Below, one piece after another: positions 45,097 through 55,800 of a stretch of DNA of 64,000 bases. The notes beneath the pieces are model-generated. The model saw nothing but the letters and a program-made list of their open reading frames with translations, did no database searches and was not told the origin of the DNA. The stretch covers positions 15,444 through 79,443 of the forward strand of contig DATLLJ010000086.1 of assembly GCA_035537875.1 (NCBI GenBank), in the 5' to 3' direction. Numbering within the stretch: the first letter of the stretch is position 1; each line of letters begins with the position of its first letter. The stretch is from DATLLJ01 sp035537875. GTDB taxonomy: Bacteria; Acidobacteriota; Vicinamibacteria; Vicinamibacterales; CAVVIG01. A program made the position numbers and the translations under genes.

Positions 45097-47418
45097 TCAG
45101 AAGGCGACCGTGAGCCCGACTCTGAACGTGCGAGGAATGGAGGGGTGGGTATGGATGTCGTCCACTCCTTCGAAGGGCTCGTCAGGCAGTCGTGACGTGT
45201 AATAGTAATCGACGTCCGCGACGTCCGAATCGAGGAGATTGAATCCTTCAAGCATCAACCGCACGCGTTCGTTCAAGCCGACGCCGATATCGCCGTTCCA
45301 GATCGTCGTGGAATGAGACGTGACGCTCCCATCTTCGGTGAGCGGCCGGGGACCGAAGTGGCGCAATCGAATGCTGCCGAACACCTTTCTGCTGGGTTCG
45401 ATCGTCACTGCTCCCGAGAGCACACGATCCAGCGCGCCGGGAATGAGATTGCCCGCCGGATCATCGTCGGTGAACCGCGCGCGCGAAAACGAGACATCCG
45501 CTTCTGCGGTCAGCCACGGATTCAGCCGGAGATAGTTCGTCCATTCAACGCCGAATCGGCGGCTTGGGCGGCTGGCCTCTGTGACGCCAGCATCACCGAC
45601 GAAAAGCAGCTCGGAATCGAAGCCGAGGTACCACAGCGCCGCCGTTGACTGCAGGCCGCGAAAACGCACCGTCCGAACACCGATTTCCGCGCCTCTGGCC
45701 TGCGTGAGCAGTTCGAGAGCCTCGGTCGGTTCGCCTGTGATGGGGTCGACGGTGAGCGTCGCGCCTCGCGCGTCGTTGCTGTGATAGCCGTAGCCGCCGT
45801 TCACGTAGAACTCTGTGCCGCGCCACGGCCCAAGGACCGCCGTGAACTTGGGGCTCGCCACGGCGTCCGTGCCGCTCCCGGTGTTCAGCGGATTGCTGGC
45901 GTTGACGTCGAAGGCGAATACATCACCTCGCAGGCCGATCGTGGTCCGAAACGTACGGGTCCATTCGATGTCGGACTGCCCGAAAAAGCCGACCGATGTC
46001 TGCCCGACGTTGTCGTCGCGATACGTTGCCACGCGCCGCTGCGCGATCGTCTTGAAGAATCCGATCTGATCCATGGCGTCGTGGCGGAGTTGCACGCCGA
46101 CCGCTGATTCGACGTGGCGGCCGGCGAATTCTCCCAGACGCCGATAGGTGACCCGCCCTCCCGTTATCCACCGGCGATCCGCCTGCTCGAACTGATCCCC
46201 GTTGATGGGATCGTCCAGGTAGTAGGTGAAGTTGGAAAACAGGTTCAGTCGATAACGCACGGCAAACGCGGTCACCCGTGTTGACGCATTGCTGCCGGCG
46301 CGCTGACCGTCGAAGGTGAAACTGTACCTGCCGGTGCTGCCTCCATCGGTCGGGTCGATGCTGCCGAACCTCGTAATCAGCCCGCTATCGATCGCCCGCT
46401 GGGGTACCTGGTCCGTCGAGTTCCAGTCAGCTGCGTACCCCATGCCGGTGATGGAGAACCCGTTACGGGTATCGCCTCGACTGAATCGCACGATTCCGTT
46501 CATCTTCCCCAGGTCATCGGGCGATTCCCACGGCCCGTCGTTGTGAGCGACTTCCAGACCAGCCAGGAGGGTTCCGGAGCCGACCTCTGGCGACGCGGCG
46601 GCGAGGATGCGACCCCATCCCTGGCCGCCGCCACTGACCGAGATGATCGGACGATCCAGCTGGTTGACGTAGTTGATGTTTGCCGAGCCCGCTGCGGAGA
46701 AGTCGCCGTCCTCCGCGAAATACGGTCCCTTCTTGAACTGTACGCCGCTGATCAGCTCGGGCATCAACAGGTTCGTGTCGGAGTACCCGTGGAAATGCGC
46801 GCCTGTCGGCGTGTTGATCGGCATGCCGGCGATGGTCGTCGCAAAATCCGACCCATGATCGAGGTTGAATCCCCGCAGGTAATACTGGTTCGCCTTGCCC
46901 TCGCCGCTATGCTGACTTGCGATCAGTCCCGGCACGGCCTCGAGCACTTCGGCGGGACGCATGAGCGGTCGCGCCTGGAGCTGCGCGGCGGTGATCGCGC
47001 CCTGGCTCGCCGCGCTGGCCACCCCGACGAGATTTTCGGCAGGGTTTTCCAGATCCGCGATGTTGCGAAAGGTCTCGGTTCCCGTCACGACGACATCAGC
47101 GGTCAACGACAGACCGAGCACCGCGTCGGCCGTAATGGTCTGGCCGGCCACGACGGCGAGGTTTCGGCGGACGAGCGTGAAGTTGATCAGCTTGAAGTTG
47201 ATTTCGGCTGGTCCGGGCGGAACCTTGTCGAGGCGATACGCCCCGGCCCCGTCGGTCGTCGCTTCGATTTCAGTGGCGCCGGCGTGGAGATCGACCGTGA
47301 CGCCCGGCAGCACGCCGCCGGTCTCGTCCTTCACCACGCCGGTGACCGTTCCGCCTGTCTGTGCCGCGCAAGGTGACGCCAGGCAACCGCAGACGACAAG
47401 CAGGGCAAGCTTTCGCAT
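45097..47418 (-). CDS. TonB-dependent receptor with carboxypeptidase-regulatory-like N-terminus
   Basis: 773-aa outer-membrane receptor from MRKLALLVV. After the signal peptide, residues about 22-110 form a CarboxypepD_reg-like domain (TVTGVVKDETGGVLPGVTVDL). The plug contains MRPAEVLEAVPGLIASQHSGEGKANQYYLRGFNLDHGSDF and a His-rich loop THTGAHFHGY-like (GAHFHGYSD). The barrel ends in TFRVGLTVAF with a terminal Phe. The plug pattern (RGFNLDHGTDF, HFHGY) is seen in receptors near metal-efflux genes. Ligand unknown; a metal chelate is likely from context. Confidence 0.88.
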   Translation of the reverse strand: MRKLALLVVCGCLASPCAAQTGGTVTGVVKDETGGVLPGVTVDLHAGATEIEATTDGAGAYRLDKVPPGPAEINFKLINFTLVRRNLAVVAGQTITADAVLGLSLTADVVVTGTETFRNIADLENPAENLVGVASAASQGAITAAQLQARPLMRPAEVLEAVPGLIASQHSGEGKANQYYLRGFNLDHGSDFATTIAGMPINTPTGAHFHGYSDTNLLMPELISGVQFKKGPYFAEDGDFSAAGSANINYVNQLDRPIISVSGGGQGWGRILAAASPEVGSGTLLAGLEVAHNDGPWESPDDLGKMNGIVRFSRGDTRNGFSITGMGYAADWNSTDQVPQRAIDSGLITRFGSIDPTDGGSTGRYSFTFDGQRAGSNASTRVTAFAVRYRLNLFSNFTYYLDDPINGDQFEQADRRWITGGRVTYRRLGEFAGRHVESAVGVQLRHDAMDQIGFFKTIAQRRVATYRDDNVGQTSVGFFGQSDIEWTRTFRTTIGLRGDVFAFDVNASNPLNTGSGTDAVASPKFTAVLGPWRGTEFYVNGGYGYHSNDARGATLTVDPITGEPTEALELLTQARGAEIGVRTVRFRGLQSTAALWYLGFDSELLFVGDAGVTEASRPSRRFGVEWTNYLRLNPWLTAEADVSFSRARFTDDDPAGNLIPGALDRVLSGAVTIEPSRKVFGSIRLRHFGPRPLTEDGSVTSHSTTIWNGDIGVGLNERVRLMLEGFNLLDSDVADVDYYYTSRLPDEPFEGVDDIHTHPSIPRTFRVGLTVAF

Positions 47419-47498
47419 GGTCGTCTCAGCGTACATGACAGATCGAACGCCGAGCATTAATTCTTCGTCAGAATCGAGCACGCGAGGCGGCGGGCACC

Positions 47499-48419
47499 CT
47501 AGTCGATCGCTTTCACCGGCACGTCGAAATGCACGGTGTTGACGACGCCGTCACGTTGCAGTTGGACCCAGATGCGGTACGGCTGCGCGCGCGGGAACAC
47601 CACGGCGAACTCGAGCATCGGCCCGCCGTCCGCGAACGTCGGATGCTCGTGCATCATGTCGATCAGGTCGTCGCTCACAGCCAGCAAGTGCGCCCAGACA
47701 CCAAGGTATCGCTGCAATCGATCGCCCGGGTCAATGGTCAAGCGCAGCTGGGTGCGATTGCCAGCGATCGGCGCGTCCGGAATCACTTCCAATGCCGCGC
47801 GGAGGTTTGCGCCAGCTTTGGCGGAGTAGTCGCGCGCGAGATGGGGTGCAGGGGGAGCGGGCCCTGGGACCAGGACGGTCTGCGTGATGAGCTGTGGAGT
47901 GGCGCCTTCGGGATAGAAGTCGCCCAGGATCCGGAACATGCCTGCCTTGGGGAACACCAACGGGTATTGAAACGTGCCTTCGCCAATCAGCGTCGGGTGA
48001 CCGTGCTCGAAGAACTCGAGGTCTTCGCTCACGACGAACGCATGGAACAGCCGCTCGTGTACGACGGTGAAGCGCGGAACCGGTCGGTCTTTCCACGGAT
48101 CATGCACGCGAAACTGCAGGACCGCGGGATCGAGCGCGTGGGGCGCCTGGGGGATCACCGAAAGGTCCATGTGAAACTCCGCCGGTTCGGGAATGCCCGC
48201 GACGAGCGCCATGCCGCATCGTCGGCAGGTGCCCGGATTGTGAGAGCGGACGTCGGGATCCATCGGGCACACATAGATCGGATCGGTGGAAGGATCGGGA
48301 AGGGGCGCGGCTGGTGCGGAGAGAAGGGGGACCGGAGCATCGCGTCCGCCGGACCCATCCGACTGGATCATCACAGCAGAGAGACAAACGCCAAGCACGC
48401 CACCGATCCACGCGCGCAT
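47499..48419 (-). CDS. Exported heavy-metal-binding-domain (HMBD) protein
   Basis: 306 aa from MRAWIGGVLG, with a signal sequence of about 20 residues. At residues 50-70 the HMBD motif YVCPMDPDVRSHNPGTCRRCGM supplies C51, M53, C65, C68 and M70, as in the N-terminus of CusB-type adaptors and P-type ATPases. Two Ig-like halves follow, related to those of YtkA/FixH-like proteins (HAFVVSEDLEFFEHGHPTL, and HLLAVSDDLIDMMHEHPTF); each carries a similar His-containing loop, suggesting an internal duplication. It lies 80 nt upstream of the TonB receptor on the same strand. Confidence 0.8.
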   Translation of the reverse strand: MRAWIGGVLGVCLSAVMIQSDGSGGRDAPVPLLSAPAAPLPDPSTDPIYVCPMDPDVRSHNPGTCRRCGMALVAGIPEPAEFHMDLSVIPQAPHALDPAVLQFRVHDPWKDRPVPRFTVVHERLFHAFVVSEDLEFFEHGHPTLIGEGTFQYPLVFPKAGMFRILGDFYPEGATPQLITQTVLVPGPAPPAPHLARDYSAKAGANLRAALEVIPDAPIAGNRTQLRLTIDPGDRLQRYLGVWAHLLAVSDDLIDMMHEHPTFADGGPMLEFAVVFPRAQPYRIWVQLQRDGVVNTVHFDVPVKAID

Positions 48420-48491
48420 CGTTCTACTATTCAGCGTCCGCGGCGGGTTGTCAAAGAAGCACGTCGGCCGTGTGTCGCTATACTGGACCTG

Positions 48492-49169
48492 ATGAAACAC
48501 TCGGCCATCCTGGCGAGCGTGATCCTTTCCACGTCGGCTCTGGTAGCCGCTCACGACATGGGCTCCATGGTGACCTGGAATCGGGAGATCTCGCGCCTTG
48601 TGTACGACCGGTGCGCTTCGTGTCATCGACCCGGCGGCGCCGCGTTCTCGCTCGTGACGTACAGCGAGGCGCAGCAAAACGTCGTGGCGATCAAGGAAGC
48701 CGTGCTGTCGAGACGAATGCCGCCGTGGGGAGCGGTCAAGGGCTTCGGGAGTTTTCGAAACGATCAGGCGCTGACCCAGGAGCAGATCGAGCTCGTCGTG
48801 ACCTGGGTCGAGAGCGGGGCGCGGCGGGGGAACAATCCGCTTGCGCTCCCGAAGCCTCCGCAGACGCGGTCCGAACCTGTGTTCGTTCCGTCCCCACGGT
48901 CTGTCGCGGTGAGCGGAGACGTGGTGCTCGATCGGGCGCTCCTGCTCGACGGCGTCTTCCCGGAACGCGTGCCCGAGGCCTCCTCGATGAGGATCGTCGC
49001 TCGTCGGCCGGACGGCTCCGAGGAGCCGATCGTGTGGCTGCACGGGTACGCGGCGGTGACGCCTCATCCGTTCCTGTTTCGGAAGCCACTCAGCCTGCCT
49101 GCGGGCACCGCCCTCCTTGGCGTGCTCCCGTCTGCTCGGGTGCTCTTGATTCCTGCGGAAACACGCTGA
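48492..49169 (+). CDS. Monohaem cytochrome c-like protein
   Basis: 225 aa. The signal sequence ends near LVAAHDMG. The haem site CASCH is at residues 41-45, in LVYDRCASCHRPGGAAF. IKEAVLSRRMPPWGA supplies Met76, the likely distal ligand; this segment occurs in cytochrome domains associated with copper monooxygenases. Residues beyond 110 form an additional beta-rich domain without known motifs. A TATACT hexamer ends 7 nt before the ATG, so translation may be leaderless. It is divergent from the HMBD gene. Confidence 0.78.
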   Translation: MKHSAILASVILSTSALVAAHDMGSMVTWNREISRLVYDRCASCHRPGGAAFSLVTYSEAQQNVVAIKEAVLSRRMPPWGAVKGFGSFRNDQALTQEQIELVVTWVESGARRGNNPLALPKPPQTRSEPVFVPSPRSVAVSGDVVLDRALLLDGVFPERVPEASSMRIVARRPDGSEEPIVWLHGYAAVTPHPFLFRKPLSLPAGTALLGVLPSARVLLIPAETR

Positions 49170-49292
49170 GTTCGACGGCAGACGACCCGATTCGCCTGTT
49201 CAGGAACTCTTCAGGTGCGTTTCCTACCTGTCTTTGCTTAACTCAAGGCAACTCAATCGGGCGCCGATAACTTTTCACAAGGAAAGATCCCC

Positions 49293-50948
49293 ATGAATTG
49301 GAGGCGATCATTGTTTGATCGAAAGGTGTTGTTCGCGGGGTGGATGGTCGCGGGCGTCGGACTGTGTGGTGGTGCGAGCGCGACGTTCGCGCAGACGCCT
49401 CAAGCGCCGGCGCAGATGAACATGGCCGATCATCGCGGCGGAATCGCGGGGACCGTCAGGGACGCGGCTGGTGCGCCGGTGGCCGGGGCAAATGTGACGG
49501 CGACCAACGCGGACACCGGCGCGCAGTACATGGCCGTGGCCGACGCGCAGGGCGCGTACACGTTCGCCGGCGCTCTGCCGCCGGGCAAGTACGACCTGTC
49601 GGTCGAATTGGCGGGGCTCACGACATTTCGTCAACGGGGCGTCGACGTGGCGGCCGACGCGACCGTGCAGTTGAACATCGCCCTGGATGCGGCGAACGCG
49701 GCCCAGGCGGCTCAGGTCGACCGCGATCAGCTTCTGCAGAAAATCGCGACGCTGGAACAACGCATCAGCGATCTCGAATCGAGCGCCGTGCTGTCCGAGC
49801 CCGAGACGCGCGTCAGACGTGTCGAGGTGTTCATCGACGAGAACGGCAACCAGCTCGACGAGCCCGCGCCAGGCGCCACGCCGACGATTACCTACCAGCG
49901 GGAGCGGGTCTACCGTCGGCAGACGATCAGTGAAAAGATCGAGGAAGCTCTTGAAGACGCCGAAAACCGGAAGGTGGGCGTCGGGGTGGACGCGGCCATC
50001 GCCACGCAGACCGCCCGACGCACCGAGGGGCCGCAGGACCCGGACCACAGCGCGTACGCCCTCGCGTCGGCGGACCTCTTCTTCACCGCGGGACTTGCCC
50101 AGTACACCGTCTTCTTTGCCGACATCGTCGGTCTGAGCGGGGCGCCGCCGGATGCGGAGATTCCCTCTCTCACCTTGTTGAACGGGTACACGGCGCGGCT
50201 CGTCCGGCAAAACGAGCTGAACCTGCGCGAAGCCTGGATGCGCACGGAGCTGTTCGGCCAGCGGCTGGCGCTGACGGCCGGCCGGTTGGACTTGACGAAC
50301 TATTTCGATTCGAACGCCATTGCGAACGACGAGAGCACACAGTTCATCAGCGACGCGCTCGTCAACAATCAGATGCTCGGCCTGGCCAGCAACGGCACCG
50401 GGTTTGCGACCGAGTTCGATCCCAAGAACGGGTTCCGGCTGAAGTTCGGGCTCCAGCAGAGCAACAACGACGCGACGAACCTGTCGGACTCGCTCTACAC
50501 CTTGACGGAAGTGGGGTATGCGCTGACGCCGTTTGCTCTGCCGGAAGGCGCCTATCGGGTCTGGTTCCGCACCGACAACACGTCGCAGGAGGTTCGAACC
50601 GGCGTCGGGGTCAGCATCGATCAGAAGCTCACGCCGGTGTTCGGCGTCTTCGGGCGGTACGGCCAGCAGGAGTTTGGCCCGGATGTCGATCGGGATCACT
50701 TCTACAGCGTCGGTGTCGGTTTTCAGAACGGGTTCATCTTCAACCCCCTAGACACCTGGGGCATCGGGTACGCCCAGATGGATTTGAGCGAGGGAGAGGG
50801 TGAAAAGCTCCTGGAGGGCTACTACAATTTTCACCTGACGGAGCGGTTGCGATTGTCGTTTCACCTGACCGGTGTCTTGGACGAGCCGGTCTCAGAGAAC
50901 AAGTTTGGCTACCTGCTGCCAGGCATTCGATTCCAGGCGGCCTTTTAA
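49293..50948 (+). CDS. Carbohydrate-porin (OprB)-like outer-membrane protein with regulatory-like and coiled-coil N-terminus
   Basis: 551 aa, with AAGGAAAG before the ATG. After the signal (ending near ATFAQ) and an AQMNMADHRGG linker comes a CarboxypepD_reg-like domain (IAGTVRDAAGAPVAGANVTAT, residues about 50-125). A short coiled coil follows (DQLLQKIATLEQRISDLES), then an OprB-type barrel (LNLREAWMRTELFGQRLALTAGRLDLTNYFDSNAIANDE; terminal FGYLLPGIRFQAAF). It is the first gene of a five-gene run ending in a CusA-type pump, so it may act as an outer-membrane pore for metal. Confidence 0.82.
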   Translation: MNWRRSLFDRKVLFAGWMVAGVGLCGGASATFAQTPQAPAQMNMADHRGGIAGTVRDAAGAPVAGANVTATNADTGAQYMAVADAQGAYTFAGALPPGKYDLSVELAGLTTFRQRGVDVAADATVQLNIALDAANAAQAAQVDRDQLLQKIATLEQRISDLESSAVLSEPETRVRRVEVFIDENGNQLDEPAPGATPTITYQRERVYRRQTISEKIEEALEDAENRKVGVGVDAAIATQTARRTEGPQDPDHSAYALASADLFFTAGLAQYTVFFADIVGLSGAPPDAEIPSLTLLNGYTARLVRQNELNLREAWMRTELFGQRLALTAGRLDLTNYFDSNAIANDESTQFISDALVNNQMLGLASNGTGFATEFDPKNGFRLKFGLQQSNNDATNLSDSLYTLTEVGYALTPFALPEGAYRVWFRTDNTSQEVRTGVGVSIDQKLTPVFGVFGRYGQQEFGPDVDRDHFYSVGVGFQNGFIFNPLDTWGIGYAQMDLSEGEGEKLLEGYYNFHLTERLRLSFHLTGVLDEPVSENKFGYLLPGIRFQAAF

Positions 50949-50983
50949 GTGGTTCGACAATGGACAGTTGGGGAGGGGGAGTA

Positions 50984-52180
50984 ATGCGTAGCAAGCGAGG
51001 ACTCTGGACGATCGCCGTGCTGGTCGTCGCCGGCATGGGCGGCGCGCTGGCGGTCACCGGTTTGAGTGCTCAAAGCGTCAAGGTCACCGATCCGGCGTCG
51101 GTGCTCCTCATCGTGAACCGCGATTCGAACGACATCGCGTTCATGGACCTCAAGACGCGCAAGATGCTCGGCCGCACGTTCCTCGGGAACAACGTGAATC
51201 CGCACATGGTGATGATGTCTCCGGACGGCCGTTATGTCGTGACCGGGGGCACGAGGGCCAACAAGGCGTTCATCATCGACACGCGGACGCTGCAGCTGGT
51301 GAAGACCATTCCGGTCGATATCGCCCCGGAACATCTCGCGTTCTCGCCTGACGGCCGTTGGTACTACCAGGGCAACCCGGATGGAGATTCCATCTCGGTG
51401 ATCGACATGCAGTCGTTGAGCAAGATCAAGACGATTCCCGGGTTCGTCGAGCCGCTCAACGTCACGTTCCTGCCAGACGGGTCGAAGGCCTATGTGGGCA
51501 ACTACGGGGCGCACTGGGTCGGGGTCATCGACGTCAGACGGCACGAACTGCTGAAGAAGATTCCGATCGGCGAGGTCCCAGGCGTCGCGAAGCTTGATCC
51601 GGCCAAGTATCTGGGCGAGATCAAGGGCATCAACATCGCAGCCCTCTCGAACGACGGGCGATATCTGTATGCGGCCGATGGCACGCTTGGCGTGGTGGGC
51701 GTCATCGATACCCAGACCGATCGCGTCATCAAGGTCATCCGGGTCGGACAGGATCCGTGGCGCATCTACATGGGTCATGACGGTCGGTACGGGATCACGG
51801 CCAACAACGGGGACGAGACGATTTCGATCATCGACACCCGGACCAACAGCGTTGCTGCGACGCTCGAGGCCGGACCCAACATGACGGGGATCAACTTTGC
51901 CCAGGGCAAGGCGTTCGTCATCAGTTCCACGAGCGGCTTCGTCTACGTGTACGATATGAACAGTCTCAAGCCGGCAGGGCGCATCAAGATCGGCACCAAT
52001 GTTCAGTTGGAGACCGCAACAACCGATACGGCCGAAGAAAAGCTCTATCTCGCCGAATCGACGAACCACCAGGTAGTCATCATCGATGCGAAAACTCATG
52101 CAATCGAGCGGGTCACCAACGTCGGGCTGTTCCCGTGGGGCACGCACGTCATGGACAGCAAGGACAACTATTGCCACTGA
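50984..52180 (+). CDS. Exported seven-bladed YVTN-type beta-propeller protein
   Basis: 398 aa from the ATG after GGGAGGGGG. The signal sequence ends near GLSAQS. Blades repeat with the pattern MSPDGRYVVTGGTRANKAFIID, FSPDGRWYYQGNPDGDSISVID, FLPDGSKAYVGNYGAHWVGVID, LSNDGRYLYAADGTLGVVGVID and HDGRYGITANNGDETISIID. This is the YVTN/cytochrome d1-like fold without haem motifs. The C-terminus is KDNYCH, where a Cys-His pair could bind metal. It lies 35 nt after the porin gene and overlaps the next gene. Confidence 0.85.
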   Translation: MRSKRGLWTIAVLVVAGMGGALAVTGLSAQSVKVTDPASVLLIVNRDSNDIAFMDLKTRKMLGRTFLGNNVNPHMVMMSPDGRYVVTGGTRANKAFIIDTRTLQLVKTIPVDIAPEHLAFSPDGRWYYQGNPDGDSISVIDMQSLSKIKTIPGFVEPLNVTFLPDGSKAYVGNYGAHWVGVIDVRRHELLKKIPIGEVPGVAKLDPAKYLGEIKGINIAALSNDGRYLYAADGTLGVVGVIDTQTDRVIKVIRVGQDPWRIYMGHDGRYGITANNGDETISIIDTRTNSVAATLEAGPNMTGINFAQGKAFVISSTSGFVYVYDMNSLKPAGRIKIGTNVQLETATTDTAEEKLYLAESTNHQVVIIDAKTHAIERVTNVGLFPWGTHVMDSKDNYCH

Positions 52181-52829
52181 CCGTGCCCGTCTTCTGACGG
52201 CGTCGGCCCTCTTCGTTGCGTTTGCGACACCGGCGGCCCAGGGCGTTCGCGACCACACGCGATTGACGCCCGATCGGTCCACGGCGATTACCGAGTCGCA
52301 GGCGACCGAGCTGACGTTGACGCTGACCGAGGCCGCCGTCCGGCCCATCCAGGTGTGGGTCCGGACGGCTGGTGTGATCGATCCCTCGCGCAAGATCATC
52401 ACGGCTGGCGTATCGCTCGCCGAGTCGATGCTTGTGAGCGTCGGCCAGCGGGTGCGCGCGTTTCCGCCCGAATCGCGTTCGCGGATGTATCAGGCCCGCG
52501 TGACAACGGTGGTGCGCCAGGGGGACCGCGCGACCGTCGGCGTGACGCTCGTCGGTCCTGGTCTCGAGAACAGCCGTCGGTACGTCCTGGAGATCGTCAC
52601 CGAAAGCGGCGAGTTCCTGTCTGTGCCCAACGAGGCGATTCTCGAAGCCGGCGGTATCCGTCGCGTGTACGTGCAGGAGGCAGACGGCGGGTATGTCCCT
52701 CGGGAGATCGAAGCCGGTGTGCAGGGCGAGTTGTTCACCCAGGTGCTCCAGGGCCTCAAGCCCGGGGAGCAGGTGGTCACCACCGGGAGTTTCTTCATCG
52801 ACGCGGACCATCGCCTGAAGGGACCCTAG
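52170..52829 (+). CDS. Short RND adaptor-like protein lacking the alpha-helical hairpin
   Basis: About 219 aa. The signal-like segment RARLLTASALFVAFATPAAQG needs a start just before it, but the frame there has only an ATT (52170), 5 nt after AAGGA and inside the propeller gene; upstream ATGs at 52086 and 52098 give a long non-signal extension. The mature part matches adaptor beta domains: VRTAGVIDPSRKIITAGV, VSVGQRVRAF, FLSVPNEAILEAGGIRRVYVQE, GLKPGEQVVTTGSFFIDADH. The coiled-coil hairpin and most of the lipoyl halves are absent. It directly precedes the pump gene. Confidence 0.7.
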   Translation: MATDRARLLTASALFVAFATPAAQGVRDHTRLTPDRSTAITESQATELTLTLTEAAVRPIQVWVRTAGVIDPSRKIITAGVSLAESMLVSVGQRVRAFPPESRSRMYQARVTTVVRQGDRATVGVTLVGPGLENSRRYVLEIVTESGEFLSVPNEAILEAGGIRRVYVQEADGGYVPREIEAGVQGELFTQVLQGLKPGEQVVTTGSFFIDADHRLKGP

Positions 52830-52838
52830 CGACGCCAC

Positions 52839-55800
52839 ATGATCGCCTCGATTGTCCAGAACGTCATCCGCTTTCGCTGGATCGTGTGGAGTGCTGTCGC
52901 GGCGATTGCGGTGCTGAGCGCGATCGCCCTTCGCACCGCAGCCCTCGACGCCATTCCCGACATCTCCGACCCCCAAATCATCGTCTACGCGAAATGGCCC
53001 CGCAGCCCGCTGCTCATCGAAACCGAAGTGACCGAGCCCATCGTGCGAGCGCTCGCCGGATCGCCCGAGATTCAGTCGATCCGCGCCACCTCACACATGG
53101 GCTATTCGTTCATTTACGTGATCTTGAGCCACCCGCGCGAGCGGACGGCGGTGCGGCAATTCGTGACGGACCGGCTGAATGCGATCCGGTCGCAGCTGCC
53201 AGCCGACGCCGTGGTCACGATCGGTCCCAATGCGAGCAGCATGGGGTGGATCTTCCAGTACGCCCTGCTCGATCGGCAGGGGCTGCACGATCTGCGTGAG
53301 CTGCGAATTCTCAACGAAAGCCAGATCAAACCCGTCTTGCAGTCGGCGGCTGGCGTCGCGGAAGTCGCCTCGGTTGGCGGTCTCGAAAAGCAATATCAGG
53401 TCAAGCTGTTCCCGCCGTTGCTCAGCGAGCGCGGGATCACGCTTCCGCAGGTGCTGGAGAGTATCCGGGGCGCGTTCCAGGAGGCAGGCGGGCGCACGAT
53501 TGAGGTCACGAATCGGGAATATCAGCTGCGGGGGGGCGTCGGCGCCGAGAACATCAACGCGCTCGAGTTTCTGATCCTGGCCAGAGATCGAGCCGGTCAG
53601 CCGGTCAGGCTGAACGAGGTCGGGTACGTGCAGGTTGGCTACGACCTGCGGCGTGGCATCGCGGATCTCGACGGCGCGGGCGAGGTCGTCGGCGGCATCG
53701 CCGTCATGGAGCAGGGGCGCAACGTGCTGGCGGTCACGACCGAGCTGCTGCTGAAACTGGAGGATGTTCGGCGCGTTCTGCCCGAAGGCGTTGAAATCAT
53801 TCCGACCTACAACCGATCGACCCTGATCTGGGAAACCTTGACCAACTTCCTCAAGACGCTCATGTACGAGCTGCTCGTCGTGATCGTCGTCATTGCCGTG
53901 GCCCTGCGAAACGCCCGTGCCGCCGTCGCGCCCGTCTGCGTGCTGCTGCTGGGCACGCTCTTTACCGTGCTGCCGCTCGCGGCCTTCGGTCAGACCATCA
54001 ATCTGTTCTCCCTGGCCGGCCTGGCCATCGCGATCGGCGAAATGGCCGACGCGACGATCGTGATCGTCGAAAACTGCGCGGCTCAGCTCGCCAGAAGCGG
54101 CATCACCACCGCGACCGAACGAATGCGAATCATCGTACGATCCACTGCGGCGATGACGCGGCCGCTGCTGTTCTCGATGCTCATCATCGTGACGTCCTTC
54201 CTGCCGATCTTCTTCCTGGGCGAGCGCGAGGGCCGCTTGTTCAACCCGCTGGCCTTCACCAAGACGTTCGCGATGGCCTTCTCGACGCTCCTGACCTTGT
54301 TCGTGCTTCCGGCCGTCATCGTGTGGGTGTTCCGGACGCCGCTCGCGGACGCCGACCCGGGCCATGCCCGCGAAAGCCGGTTCGTGCGGGCATATCGCCT
54401 CGCCTTGATGGGGGCGATCCGCTACCGATACGGGTTCGTCGCCACCGGCGTCGTCGTTCTGCTGGCCGCTGCGGTCGTGATGATGCGCTTCCAGAAGGAC
54501 TACATGCCCGAAATGGAAGAGGGTTCGATCCTCTACATGCCGACCACGCTCCCTGGCCTGCCGTCGCGAGAGGCGGGCTGGATCGTCCAGCAGATGGACA
54601 GGAAACTGAAGGCGTTCCCCGAGGTCGAACGCGTGTTCGGCAAGCTCGGGCGTGCCGACAGCGCCACGGATCCGGCGCCGGTCGAGATGATCGAGACCAC
54701 CATCACGCTGAAGCCGCAATCGGAGTGGCGGGAGGGAATGACCAAGGACAAGCTCGTCGCCGAGATGAACGAGTCGCTGAAGATCGTGGGCTACGTCAAC
54801 AGCTGGACTCAACCCATCGGCACCCGCGTGATGATGCAGGACACAGGAATTCAGACGCCGGTTGGTCTCAAGGTCAAGGGGAAGGATCTCGCCACGGTGC
54901 AGCAGGTGGCGCAGGACATCGAGCGGCTGCTGCGGGACTTCGCAGAGACGCAGTCGGTCATCGCGGAGCGGATCTCCCAGGGCTATTTCGTGGACGCTCA
55001 GCTTAATCTCGAGCGGATGGCGGAGCGCGGAGTCACGATCGACGAGGCCCTGCCAACCGTCAGGTTCGCGATTGGCGGTGACAACGTCATCGGAATTCGC
55101 GAGGCCGACAAGACCGTCGTGCCGCTGGCCATTCAGTACTCGCCCGAATATCTCGACACGCTCGACAAGGTACGATCCACGCCCGTGGTGACCGGAGACG
55201 GCCGATCGATTCCACTCGCCGAGATCGCGGATGTCGCCGTTCGCGAGGCCCCGGAAATGATCCGCAGCGATAACGGCGAGCTGGCCGCGTACGTGTACGT
55301 GTATCCACGCGCCGTGACGGCCACCGAGTACGTGGAGCGCGCCCAGGAGTATCTGCGCGCGAACCTGACGGTGCCCGCGGGCTACTCAATGGAATGGACC
55401 GGCCTCTATCAGTATGCCCAGGACGCCAGGTCGAAGCTGAGCATCGTCGTGCCGGTGACGCTCGTCATCATGTTCGCGCTGTTGATGATGGCATTCAGGT
55501 CCGTAGCCGACAGTTCGCTCATCATGTTGTCGGCGCCGCTGGCCCTCGTGGGCGGCGTCTTCCTCCAGTGGTATCTTGGCTACACGATGACGACAGCCGT
55601 CATCATCGGCTACGTGTCGTTGTTCGCGGTCGCCATTCAGACCGGCATCATCATGATCGAGTTCATCCGCGAGGCGCTCGCGCACAGAACCGAGGCTCAG
55701 TCGTACATGGACGCCGTCGTCGAGGGGTCGGTCGCCCGTCTCCGGCCGAAGCTGATGACCGTGGCCACGACCGTGCTCGGGCTGTTGCCGATGATGCTCT

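Noticed and set aside
53091..54812. 573-aa minus-strand frame opposite the second RND pump
   Set aside because: Rich in Arg, Asp, Glu and His from antisense of hydrophobic helices; no motifs.
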